From Casuarina equisetifolia (Eukaryota; Streptophyta; Magnoliopsida; Fagales; Casuarinaceae): DNA of 64,000 bases. The notes under the pieces are model-generated. The model made no database searches. It was not told the origin of the DNA and was given only the letters and a program-made list of their open reading frames with translations. The stretch covers positions 11,887,938 through 11,951,937 of the forward strand of contig CM052358.1 in NCBI GenBank assembly GCA_028551475.1. Reading direction: 5' to 3'. A program made the translations under genes and the position numbers. Below, in pieces: positions 35,862 to 47,227 of the stretch; positions within the stretch are counted from its first letter, which is position 1, and every line of letters starts with the position of its first letter.

Positions 35862-36230
35862 TGTTAGGGCTAGAGACCCTAATAGCAAGAAACTAGATTC
35901 ATACAAAAGATTCTAGGGAAATTTAGGCAAAACCTCCCTTGAATTCTTTCATAAACCCCTAATACAAACCCAACAATTACAGCTACAAATTTAATCCACA
36001 ATAGCTATAGCTCCTTAACTATGTTCTAAGTTACACTAATGCAAGGAAAGGTAATAAAAACAGTCAACAAAAACCCTCTCGAAGCCATCTTAAATCTTTG
36101 ATACCCTTATCTTTTCCTCCTAGCCTATTTCTTGTCCTCCATGTTACCTCATCCCAAAAGTGCCCCTCGGTTAATTCTCCATTTAGCCTTCCCTTTGCCA
36201 CATGTTTGAAAAGTAGGTGAGGTCCTAACA
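35862..36230 (-). repeat. 5' LTR of the gypsy element
   Basis: 369 bp with intact TGTTAGG/CCTAACA ends. It is upstream in the element's orientation and next to the PBS-like sequence. Confidence 0.92.
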
Positions 36231-36640
36231 AGATATTTTTCAATTTTTTAAGTTCTCGCTCTCGAATATTGAGGAGGCTACTTAAGGCTTTAATGAATCC
36301 AAGAAAATTGGAGAAGGAGGACATAAGAGTATTTACAAAGGCATCTTGCATCAAACCAGGGTTGCCATCAAAAGGCTACATCCACAATGGGTGCATTCAG
36401 ATGGCGCACAAGGTCCTCAGAGTTTCATACGGAGGTTTAAGAGTCATTTGAAAATTAAATATTTTTATAATATTTTTTATTTATTCGTTTTAATTCTACG
36501 ATTTGAAGTTTGTGTTAAGGAAGCTACACATAGAAATTCAAACTCAAGATTTTGGATCCATAAATTTCACGCCCATGTTTGGAGTATCATAATTTAGATA
36601 TTTTTTGTTAATTTGTTTTCCTAAATTAGAAAGTAAAACA

Positions 36641-37466
36641 TGTTGGATTGTTCCAGCCTATATTCGAGACTTATTATTAGGTCCTATTAGGATAATATGG
36701 CCTTAAGGTTTAAAAGGAAAGATATAGGTTTTTCTAATTGTGTGCCATCAAAAAAGAAAAGAGAGAGAGAAGAAAAATAGCAGAATTTGCAGAATTTAGA
36801 AACCATGTGCAGCAGTTAATCCAATACTTAAATAAGGTCGATTTGTGGTCCAATTAAGCTGATTCTTTGTTAGTAGGTTTGAAATTGGGTATTCTTCATT
36901 GTGAACGGTTGGATCATCATTTGGAGCTCTTTAAATTAGCAGATCTTAGTCGAAAATCTGAGTGATATTTTCTCAACTTTTCTTGGTTAAGTTGATGTTT
37001 ACAATTTATTCTTCACTATCAATTGGTGATTCTATTGTTATTAAATTAATAAATCTTTATCCTGTTGCTATTGTTAAGGACTTGATTGAGTTGTAAACCT
37101 AATAATTTATATAGTAGAGATTTGGGTGTATTCCGTGATCAGTCCTGTGGTTTTTATCCTTCACATTGGAGGAGTTTTCCACTTAAAAATTCTCTTGTGT
37201 TGATTGTGATATTTGTATTATTTACTTGTGATTCAAATACATTGTTGGTGTTTTAGTATATTTTCATAGGTTCAATCGAAGTAGAAAACTTTATACGTCA
37301 TTTTTCCCATTAAAGTGGTATCAAAGCTAGGTTATGGTTGTTTTATTTTTTTTGGTATCAAAGCTACGTTATTCTCATTTTATTTTTATACCTAAACCCA
37401 TTTTCAATCTATGATTGATGTTAGATCTTAACTTATAGTCTCATTTGAGACTATTATTTTCTAACA
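36641..37466 (+). mobile_element. Copia LTR with PBS joined to a second LTR fragment
   Basis: TGTTGGATTG at 36641 starts an LTR of about 675 bp of the common plant copia type (GTGTATTCCGTGA..., GGAGGAGTTTTCCAC). It is followed at 37316 by TGGTATCAAAGCTAGG, an initiator-Met-type primer site. Some 45 bases on, a second TGGTATCAAAGCTA leads into 37,365-37,466. That stretch matches the last ~100 bp of the LTR of the copia element at 58.4-64 kb (TTATTCTCATTTT, CTCATTTGAGAC, TTCTAACA). No internal coding follows. It lies in the intron after exon 7 of copy 4. Confidence 0.7.
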
Positions 37467-38787
37467 GTGAGCCCTGATATCCAACAGAGAGTCCTTGAAG
37501 TTTGACTTCGTCACTTGCTTCACACTCCATTTCTTGTGGGCTTTTCTACAGAAGTGGCGTTTATGCACCAGCAGCAGAGAACGCAAAGCCGCCATTGCCG
37601 GTTGAGAAACTCTCTTCGACTCAGAGCAAGAGTTGCATTTTTAATGACCCGACCCCCATCAATACCTCTTGAATTTTTTAAGTACGCTAATAACTTTCTT
37701 AAATTCATTATTTTATTAATTACTATTTTTAAATCAAATTTTAGTATTTTAAAACTAGAATTTAGCTCAAATTAAGATAAGTTATTCTAGATTAAATCCA
37801 ATGACTATAAGTAACACAGAAATAAATTTTTTATGTATATTAAAAACTGCATGGATGTTACTCATTTTATAAGAAATAATATGAATTAACAAAGAACACC
37901 ATTATACCAAAATATACACAATATCGATACCATATAATGAATATAATTGAAATTTAAAAGATATAGAGTACTAAATGAATTATGAATTTAGATTTAGATT
38001 TTGGATTTTGGATTTTTTTGGTTATTTCAGAAGAATTGATGAACTTCCATGGCCGTGACATTAACCAACTCTCATGTTTTTACTTTTAACTGGTAGTTTC
38101 TGATGGAGTTGCTCTTTTTCTGTCTCTAAATCGAAGAAGCTGGTTGCTAGACTCCTCCAATGTTCTGCCATTAGAACAGAGCTTAACTGGTGTATCTAAT
38201 AATTACTGTTCTTTATAATAGTTTTCTGTCTAATCTTCTCAAGAGAGAGCGTTCGGTTTGGTTGATGTTAGGCCACTTGCTAGATCATTCTGAACCAGAG
38301 ATCTAAGAAGATGATATTTTAGAAAGACATTGCAACTCTGGTTATTAATTACTTCTAAGTTTAAATTTGGGATCTAAAGATGACTAGAACTGCTTCTCAC
38401 CTTGAGAAGTTAAAGGTATCTGCAGGTTCCACCAAATCCTTTCACTTAATCACTCATATTTTTTGGAGCAGTGGAAATGCTAATTTCCAAAACACTTTAG
38501 AGTTGCACTAATTGTTTGGTTGAAATCATCCAACAGGCCCTTCATTTTACCATTGACAAATTGTTATCTGAAAACCAACGTCTAAACTTGGAAACAAGAC
38601 AAGTTAATGTTTCACAACTTATAGGTAAAAAACCAGATAATTATTCATATCAAGGAGGTTATTCTGCACTACAGATGATGAGGTGGGGGAAGAATCAGAA
38701 TGGAAAATTTCCTCCGTCTCTCCCACGAACATACACGTACCAAACCTAATATGCTGCAAGCACTCCTTTATAACTCGCATATTTCTT
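37467..38787. other. Intergenic, nothing recognised
   Basis: AT-rich stretch between the LTR pieces and the carboxypeptidase 3' end. The missing exon 8 of kinase copy 4 is not here. The part nearest 38,787 should be the 3' UTR of the carboxypeptidase gene on the minus strand. Confidence 0.4.
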
Positions 38788-41700
38788 TCATATTTTTTGT
38801 ACAGCCAGAAACCGGCTATAAAAATCTAACGCCTCTCTGGGTTTGTATTCAGGAACAGTATGTCCAGCTCCCTGCGCCAACACAATCAGTTGAACAGTTT
38901 TCAGAAATGAAAGACACAAATAACTGAATACTTAAATCGAAGTGCAACACCAACGTAATTTTTTATATAACCAGAAGATCTCCATGCACTGACCTTTATG
39001 GTTAGAAAGGTGAGATTGTTAGCATAACCTTGTGTATACCTGTGACAAAAAATGTGGGTCTTTTAACATGTGTAGAAGTTGGAAAAAAAACGGTCCATCC
39101 AATGATTGTTGAAACATAGTTCCTTCATGTTAACAAAATATTCCAAAGTTCTTGGTGGATGAAAGGCAAATGAAAATATAAGAGGAGAAATGAAGTTACC
39201 CAGCAATTTGTCCATTGGAAGTCCAAGCCCTCCACTCATCCACAATTGCATATCCAACTGATCTCGTCCATGATTCACTCCCAGTGTATGGAACACACAT
39301 ATCATGATCACCACTGTAGAAAAGTGAATAAAAATGCATATCTCGTTATTGGACGCCACATTCCAGAAAGGAAGGGAAATTTCCTACGCGTGCATTGAGT
39401 TATCAACAACTATTAAAGTTGGAGACCTACCTGTAAATAAGTGCTAGATATCCCCTGGAAGTAAGGTTCTTGTGGTAGTTGATCATGCTTCCAGCATCAT
39501 GACTAAAACTGATTTTGTCTGTACATAAATCCCAACTACCCACCACGCTTTCCTATTACATACAATGGATCGTAATGTATACAACTTTCAAAGCCTATGG
39601 GAATGGGTAATATTTAGAGAACTATACCTCTCCAGCGTGAATAGCTTTCCTGACAGCTTCATTATTCAACCATGATGTTGCAACCTCATCATCCTGCAGA
39701 ATAATTTTTATGAGAGAAAAATCTTTTGCCAGGCAAAAGAAGTTACTCAAAGCCAGTCGCATATATTGGCAAAAGTAGTCCAGAAAAGACAGAAGCAGCC
39801 ACTGTATCACAAATAACATTGTAAATGAACCATGGCTTTCCTTAAAGCACCCAAATTTATCACTTGTTGACATAAATGAGTGAAAAAGAAACCTTCTATT
39901 TATGAAAAATTACAAGTATTTTTTGTTATTGGCTGCACATAGGAAGCTCAATAGTGAAAGAGAGGAAAAAAAAAATGTGAACCTGATATGCGTTGGGAGA
40001 AACAATCCTGGAAATAGAGCTTTTAGGCTTTCACAACATCACATGCTTATTAGAATCCATTTAATAGGTCTGAAAAGCGGGTATACAAAATTAATTTTTT
40101 ATTAAAATATCTCCTTATTCCGTAGGAGCATGGTCAAAAATGGCTTGGACTTCTACAAATCCTAATTTGGTTTCCAATCCTAACGCTAATTTGAATCAAG
40201 CTTTTGGTGAGCTCATGATTTGCTCTACATGACAAAACTTGGTCAAATTTCACCTCCTTTCATAAACTGGAGTTACCTCTAAGTCCTCTTGCTGCATTTG
40301 ACTTCATGTTGACCTAAACTATATCTTTCCAATCATTCATCTCAACATTTTCATCTCAGCCATAACAAAATGCCCATTAACATGCTACTCAACCCTGAAA
40401 TTTATCAGTATATCGCAGCAAAGATTATACTGTTGCCTCTTTTTCAATTTCCCTTTAATTCAATCGGTAAGCATTGCTCTCTTCAGACTCCAAAAACATC
40501 TTCCTGCTAGAGTTTCCGCATAAAAGCTCAGCTTATTTGCTACAATAAGATGCACCATCCAATTTTGGCATCAATCTTATCACAGACTCTATAGTAAGAA
40601 AAGAAAGATCAAGAATTAACATCATCTATAGAAGAAGATAGAGTCATGTCTTAAATAGTGAAACTAAAAGAAAACACCTTTTCATTAATGACGAAATTGA
40701 AGAACATGCTGCAAATTCGTCATTTCAACTGATGCATCTTATGTAACTAAAAGGAGCAGGGGCAGTATAAACCCGCCACAAGATTGAAAAAAAAAGGTAA
40801 TTATAAGTTTGAAATTTAGGACTGTTACAGTATTTCCAAGTAATTTCTTTTAGCCTTCTTAGAAACCTCAATTCTAACACTTATGCTTGAGCAAATTAAG
40901 TACTGAAGTGCCACCAGCAGCGAAGAGGTTCAGGAATATAAGTAACTTACCGTGCATGGAACATTGTTGCTATTGATTAGCTCTGGCCAAGTCGGAACTA
41001 TTCCATCTCTGACAGGAGCTCTAAAAGGCCAAGCACGACCAAAAATCCTCTTCCTCACCGCAAGAGGCCTCTCAGTCTCACCTAGTTGACGGAAGCTGAG
41101 AGGTAACTTGACGTTATCAGTTGTAACCTCCCTTATACCTTCACCGTGATAGCATGGTTCTAGAATGTCGTATATGTTTAAACCACCTATGTCCTGTGGA
41201 TCAATGTCAATGTTATAGTATGTGAATGAGCATATTATTCACATTTCAGTCTCTTCTATACACCATTATATAAGATAATTTATTACCTCGTCAACTTTTG
41301 CAAGCTTGCTTTCGCAGCTTTCACCAAGTGGATTATAGTAGTTTCCTTGACACTCCTTGTTAACCTCCTGCAATGTGTAGCCTAGATGATTCGCGCTATG
41401 TTTGTGGGAAGGGCAATATATAACAATCTTAGCCAAATTTGGTAAGAAATTGGCTAGTTTCAAAAGATAAAATTGAATTTGAAATGATCAATTTTTTCTT
41501 TTACATTTTGTTACGGAGTTATATCCCAGAAATATGCAGAAGTCAACAACATTTTAAATGTTCCAACCACTTCCAATAGTAAATATTTTCAACTATGCTA
41601 AGACAGAACACAAAACAACTGACATTAAACGCGGGGTAACCAAAAATATAAATAAAAAATAAAAAGGAAGAAAAGAAAAACTACCATTGTGCAAAGATGA

Positions 41701-41874
41701 ACTTCTATTGTCAAAGGAAGTAACTGTATTGAAATTATCCCCGTTAACAAGTATGGCTTCCAGGACCATGTGAATTAACGGACTGAAATAGGTGGAAATG
41801 ACAACATAAAGATTTCAAATTGAAAATTGGAAGTTGAATATTTCATCAGAGTCTAATAACCAAGTCAGTGCAAT

Positions 41875-41911
<37 letters not shown>

Positions 41912-43955
41912 GGGGTGGGGGCTGAGAGGGAGACGGATGAAATATACATCACAATGCATATCACAATCTATAGGTTCCACCAACCTCAAATAGGTCATCT
42001 GAGATCAGGCCCATCCCGTGAGCAAATGGTACAAGAGCATTGCCATCAAATTCATTATCTGTAACTCCGTTTCCCACCAAGTAACCCTGCATGCAATGAA
42101 ATCAGATTGCACTCATAAATTTGAAAACAAACAAGAGAAAGAAGGGAATATTTAAAGCTACTCACCTTCAAGTTCAGAATGGGCTTTACACCCGCATCGA
42201 TTCCTATGAAAATGTTAAAACCGCCCTTTAGTTTTGATTTCAGTGCATGCAAGTTGAAGTATCAGAAAGAATACCTTTCACAACTTCATTTGCTAGAGTG
42301 GGCACATATATTCCAGCATATGACTCTCCGGCAATAAAAAATGGGTTGGCGAGGAACTCTGGGTACAACTCAAACCACTAGTTGAACAGAACCAAAAAAC
42401 TGAGGACAATTAGTACTTCAACGATTGCATTCATCCACTATGAAGCACTTTTAATTCGTGTTCACCTTAAGGAGAAATGTGTGTGAATCAGAGGCAGTCT
42501 TTAGGTCGCCAGTTATGTAATCTGTTTTGTTATTTGAGTATGAAAATCCAACACCAGCGGGAGAATCCAAATATATAATGCTGGAGACCTGAAATGAGAA
42601 ACACAACCATAAACGGGTCCTTAAACCTACATATTAATAAGTAAAAAAAGAAAAAGAAAAAGAAAAAGAAAAAGAAAAAGAAAAAGAAAAGAAACAGAAC
42701 AATAATCAAACTCATTTCGTCATGTCTACACAAAAAATAATTCCCATTATTTTATTTTATTTTTCATCTCATAATTAGTTCCATTTCAACCTTTGACCAG
42801 CTGTATGGATTGAGGTGCAATTTGGGAAGGCCCCTCTTGGTCTTTGCTGCTTCAAAATTGAATGGGCCTGCAAAAACAGAACATGATATTATTATTATTG
42901 TTATTATTATAAGATTTAAGCAGCTCCTATTTGTTTTGGATTCATGAGTATTCAAAGGCCTACCCAAATAGACTGCCTAGTAACCGACAACCAAGTACAT
43001 GTATAGAAGGTAACCAGCACAATTCAACAAGAACAATAGTAAACGATACCAATAATAATAAACAGAACACAGTTATAGGAACTCTTGGAGGTGAAGTTAT
43101 CTTAGATGATACTCATAGAACGAACTATAATCAAACAAAACATAATAAGAGTCAAATGTTGCCTTTCCATGGCCATTGAAAGACATCATTATCTTATGGT
43201 CCCACATGCACCTTGATGAACACGGACCGAATACGCAACTCCAATTTGGTCAAACCTTATCATCTCCTTAGACTTTAAAATCCCCAAAACCATTCTTATA
43301 CATGTAGAAGCCCTAATCTAATCTCTTCTGAAATGAAAGACCAAATTTCTGAGAGGATAATATGTATGAGCAGTTGAATGTGATATGGATATACAAAGCA
43401 ATCTGAAGATCGCTCCATAATTCCTACAAAGCTAACAAAGAAAGGAAGAAACTTTACGATAGAGTTGGGATGATACCGTGCTCATATACAAAACCGTCGA
43501 AGCTGGAGCAGCCTGGTCCACCGTTGAGCCAGAGAACCACTGGATCCGTTGATGGGTTCCTTTCGGATGACACGAAATAGTAAAACAGCTTCTTCCCATG
43601 ATTCTCGTCGATAGTTACATATCTTCAGAATAGCCACATAGCAAAAGCAACAAAACAAAGAATCCGCAGCGTGTTAATATGAAAGAAATTATGTTTTCCC
43701 AGAAAGAAGCCCAATAGGGAGGACTCCAACAATATGGGAAACCAAATTGAGTAAGACAAAAGTTTGAGAATTGTTGAAACAGCAAAGAGAAATGGGAACT
43801 GTAAAGGCATACCCAGCGTAGTGCTTGGAAGGAAGAGTGCCTGTGAAGCCAGGAATCTCTGTGACAAGAGCCGTCTGTGGAGCTGACTGCGCGAGTACGA
43901 AGGTCAAGAAGATGTACACCAAGACCTTGTAGATGATAAGATAGGTTGCTGCCAT
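38788..43955 (-). CDS. SCPL20: Serine carboxypeptidase-like protein (SCPL20-type)
   Basis: Fourteen exons on the minus strand, first to last: 43813-43955, 43477-43622, 42791-42867, 42466-42588, 42275-42377, 42166-42203, 41985-42086, 41287-41367, 40951-41193, 39628-39693, 39431-39552, 39200-39313, 38994-39039, 38788-38871. They sum to 1,488 nt (495 codons plus stop) in one frame, close to the ~497 aa of the Arabidopsis homologue. A signal peptide opens the protein ([15 protein letters not shown]). The S10 family features are the oxyanion segment NGGPGCSS, the nucleophile in GESYAG (Ser ~182), the acid in YSGDHDMC (~416-421) and the base in GAGHTVPEY (His ~472). It should remove C-terminal residues from proteins or peptides in the vacuole or apoplast. 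Every intron is GT-AG and there is no defect. An upstream in-frame ATG exists at 44036, but the start at 43955 gives a proper signal peptide. The SCPL20 name is by resemblance from memory. Confidence 0.93.
41877..41909. repeat. Poly-T tract (33 T) in a carboxypeptidase intron
   Basis: Uninterrupted T run in the intron between the exons at 41985-42086 and 41287-41367. Confidence 0.95.
42642..42694. repeat. (GAAAAA)n microsatellite in a carboxypeptidase intron
   Basis: About eight units of the hexamer AAAAAG lie in the intron between exons 3 and 4 of the carboxypeptidase gene. Confidence 0.95.
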
Positions 43956-44193
43956 TTCCCGGCCTGTAAGTGTCGAGCAGTAAATAGGATGGAATCTATT
44001 GGGGGGAGACTCGAGAGACGTCAATGGCACAAGCATGACATAGCTAACAAGACTGGTGGCGAAAGAAGATGGATTTTTTTACGGTATTTATCGACGGGCG
44101 TGCCTAGTGAGACTGGAAAGTATGCAACTTGTGCCTTGTGGTTCTCTGTCGCTAACAACAATAGTGGTTGCTTACAAGCCACGGTCGGAAAGT

Positions 44194-44224
<31 letters not shown>

Positions 44225-44340
44225 TAGAGAAAAGTGTTAACAATCTTAATTGACTAGAAGACGCAGGAAAAAAGTGCTAAAAGGGCAATGCAAAATGAGG
44301 AGGCTATTCCGAAGGCGTTTCCAGCATTCTATTTATGGCG
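43956..44340 (-). promoter_or_regulatory. 5' UTR and promoter side of the carboxypeptidase gene
   Basis: Sequence upstream of the ATG at 43955. A (GA)n run at 44,194-44,220 (CT-rich on the coding strand) is typical of plant core promoters or leaders. No TATA box was assigned. Confidence 0.4.
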
Positions 44341-47227
44341 GATCCTATTCATACCCTCCCCAAGTTTCAACCTTTCCATAGAAACAATCAATTTCAATCG
44401 CACATTTTTCCTAGCCCTGACTATCTCAAACTCTATTTCCTTCCTCAACCCTCTCTAAACTCGGAGTCTAACACTCTTCCATTACTAAAACATAGACTTG
44501 AGGATTTCTTTTTAAAAAAAATAATTAATTATTTAATTTTTGAGTTAAACTTTAAGTCTTTTATCTTAAAATATCTTAATATTTCTTAACACTTATTTTT
44601 TCTGTTGTCTCTAATGTTTTATGCGCATGCTCCTGTTTCGGTCCACCTTCTTTGTCCCTGCATGTCAAAGGAGTCATAAATAAAGTAGTTCTTAAAAATC
44701 AAATTGAATGATCTCTTATTACTTTGAGATTTTACGATGCATATAAATTTATAATAATTTTTTTTTATCTATAAAATTCTTCTTTTATTCATTAAGTCTA
44801 CTAGATAGGAATCTTCTTACAAGAAGTTTTCTTCTTCTTCTTTTTGTATATTTGATGCATGAAAAACTAAAGTGATGCAGAAGAATGACAATGTACAAAG
44901 CATGTGCATTTGTCAATGATTTTGTTTGAAACTTTTCTTTGAATATGATGACACCATTCACATCCATTGTCAAAAGTAATACTGACTGTTGAGATTAAAG
45001 GTTAATTTACAGGTTTAGACAGACGTCGAGGACCACGTTTTTGAGTTTCCCTTGTCAGTTTGTAGCAGAACCAATGCTCAAAACAAAGATGACACCACGT
45101 GCTTTGATCAACTTGACATTGCTGCATCTTAAAGTTAAAAAGAAAGAAAGAAAAAGAAGAGAACAGGACCCTTTGGATGATGCTCTGAGAGAGCAAGAGC
45201 GAGAGTGGCGGAGGAAAGGAGCGTACGGACATGCAAAGTTCGATGGCGTTGGAGAGGGAGAACCATCCAAGAGACGAAGCTACGCAATGTACAGCACTCA
45301 TCAAGCAACAGCCTCTTGCATTTGCTGTGGATGCAAGTACACTTTGTAAGTCGCCCAAGCAATCCTGTTAGCGACGTCTGAATGGTGAACATAACGTGTC
45401 AAAGACCACAAGTTTACTAGTATAATTGGATGGAGATCGACATCAGAGGAACCCAGTCTGGTTATCTTGCTGTATCATATGTGTGACTTGCAAACTAACA
45501 GAAGCCGTATTGCTTTTAATATCCTGAGAATCCGGACTTCTCTATTAGAAAAAGGAAATAAACTGATAGATGTGATAACGTAACGAATTAAGGAATGCCT
45601 TTGATGTTGAAAACATTTAATTCTTAATCTAATGTAGTGATCTAAGTTGTCACAAGCTTATAGGGGTTTGTGATAGGTTAGTAATGATATTTAAATGAAA
45701 TATATGAGACGGATCAACAAGTTTAAGTCTTTTGACTCAATAATTAAGACATGTAATATAAGTTGTGAAGAAAATCGTAATGAAACATCAAATGTTATAT
45801 TTTCATATAAAAGACTAGAATTTCAATTATAGTAAGATGAGTTGAAGGTGACTTCAAGTAGCAAAAAATATAAATAAGAGAACAACAAGGAGAAGAGAAC
45901 CTCATCCTTTACTAAAAACAAATCAATAATGAACTTCATTGGTCTCATCGATGAAATAACGTTTTGTGCAAGTTTTCCTACAAGTAACAAGGTCCAAGAT
46001 AGACAGAAATCCTAAAGTTATTGGAAAACCCTTAAAGGAAATCAATGCTGATTGGAGGAAAAGCTTACACAAGTGGAATTCCATCATGAGAGCATTGGAG
46101 GTCTTAATGAATGCTGATGGATGGGGTCATTTTCTTTGCTGGAAAGTAATCAGAGGGAGAGTAATGGTGTTGAGGTAGTGGAGAATGATTGAGTAGACGG
46201 CGGCAGAGTTCCTAGGTTTTTTAGGTTCAATAGTCATTAAATTTAGCTCTACTTCCATTGCTGAATGCGTGCCGTTTGCTGGTCAAAAAGTGGAAACACT
46301 ATTAAATTGGAGAGTTGTTGCTTTCACTTTGAATTAGTCAAAACTAAATTGTTAACGCTCCCATAATCTCATCGTCAGTGTTGTTGAACATTTCTTAAAT
46401 TCTTGTTTTTTTTTTTAAATTAGTATTTAGAACATAACAGAAAGTTTTGTCCTCGAATTATGTTAGATTGATTACAATCATTTCAAAATTCTATAAGAAA
46501 TATATTTGTAATAAGCAATGAATAATTTTTTTAAGTACATATCTTAACTCACACACCCATGTATTGAATTTGAAATCTTTTAGTTTCAATCACTACTTGC
46601 TTCCAATTAAATTAAACACTTTTTGACCAATTATGAGAGAAAACTTAAAATTTAAAATTTTTGAAAGTGTGACAAAAATTATACTTCGTCGAGACACTAG
46701 TATCAAGCAAAACGGTCGCAAGCTCGGAGGAATAGGTTCATCCACGTTGCTGCCATCCTTCATGTTGCTTCTATGCTTGCCGCTGCCAAGCCCGAGCATA
46801 TTGTCGACCCAGTGCACCCATGATGCTGGCAGCCTACACACTTTTCTGTCTTTGCTGTTGATCTCTGCTGAGTCCGAGGGACCGCCTGCTGCATGTCTCT
46901 CACAAGAAGAACCCGAAGCTCTGTTTGATGGAAGTTATGGAGGTCATATGTATCCGTTTAGTAGTCAGTACAAAAGGTTAGCCGGTTTCTTTGTGCAACA
47001 CAATGCCATCGCAATGTCCTTGCTCTTAGGCAATCAAATATAATACTTCATTAACAAAACATTGGCTTAAAAATTGCAATGATACACGTTTTTTGTACTC
47101 TGTTACATGCTTCCATCGAGGAATGTTGGGAACTCCTTTTACTTTCCACCATTTCCTCAAACTACCAAGAAAATATTTTTTGAATTACTTGAAATATAAA
47201 GCTTGCTATCATACAGTCACGGCTTGA
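44341..47227. other. Intergenic, no gene recognised
   Basis: AT-rich with a few isolated less AT-rich patches (45,000-45,350 and 46,680-46,980). Overlapping open stretches on both strands in those patches show no known motif and no splice-consistent extension. The part below 47,227 should hold the 3' UTR of the multicopper oxidase gene on the minus strand. One of the patches could be a decayed gene. Confidence 0.4.

Larger units (their letters stand above)
28503..36230 (-). mobile_element. Ty3/gypsy chromovirus-type element, decayed, full length
   Basis: LTRs at 28503-28870 (368 bp) and 35862-36230 (369 bp) are flanked by the 5-bp target duplication AGATA (28498-28502 and 36231-36235). Termini are TGTTAGG...CCTAACA on the right copy; the left start has mutated to TTTTAGG. 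Coding is on the minus strand. Next to the right LTR a PBS-like TGGTATTCGAAGCC overlaps the likely gag start. Then come gag (to ~33,760), a zinc knuckle (CYYCDVKRDQSHICKK, ~32,400-32,450), protease (DIGATHNFV), reverse transcriptase ([22 protein letters not shown]), RNase H region, integrase (DFVEGLP, DRFTK) and a chromodomain-like end (WEDVEYIW). The purine tract GAAGGGGGAAGGAT adjoins the left LTR. Order PR-RT-RH-IN defines Ty3/gypsy. Stops and frameshifts occur throughout. By eye the LTRs differ at roughly 40 positions (about 11%), mostly transitions. Confidence 0.92.
25570..36434 (+). pseudogene. PUB33-like USP-kinase, copy 4 (split by retrotransposon)
   Basis: Exons: ~25570-25723, 26482-26603, 26718-26839, ~27385-27488, 27577-27874, 27958-28077, then exon 7 in two pieces, 28256-28502 and 36236-36434. 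Exon 1 has an extra T in a run at 25,682-25,688, which shifts the frame just before the VHQP-type segment. Exon 5 is 298 nt against 502 in copy 2. A TAG at 28039-28041 replaces Gln in exon 6. The Ty3/gypsy element sits between STGDI and the kinase start. The two exon-7 pieces total 446 nt against 447 in copy 2, the difference being a one-base deletion in the second piece. That piece also has ACT-TAA for ACT-CAA and a damaged glycine loop. The following intron matches copy 2 as far as 36,640, where a copia LTR begins. Exon 8 (catalytic loop onward) is absent. Confidence 0.88.

Noticed and set aside
43689-44036. Upstream ATG at 44036 as start of the carboxypeptidase
   Set aside because: It would add about 27 residues before the signal peptide. 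The ATG at 43955 places the hydrophobic segment at the N-terminus, as in the family.
45002-45392. Overlapping open stretches on both strands, up to 118 codons
   Set aside because: No signal, domain or splice-consistent extension was seen, and both strands are equally open. Treated as chance.
46593-47043. 136-codon plus-strand and 82-codon minus-strand frames
   Set aside because: The composition is mildly gene-like, but no motif was recognised and stops interrupt any extension. A decayed exon remains possible.
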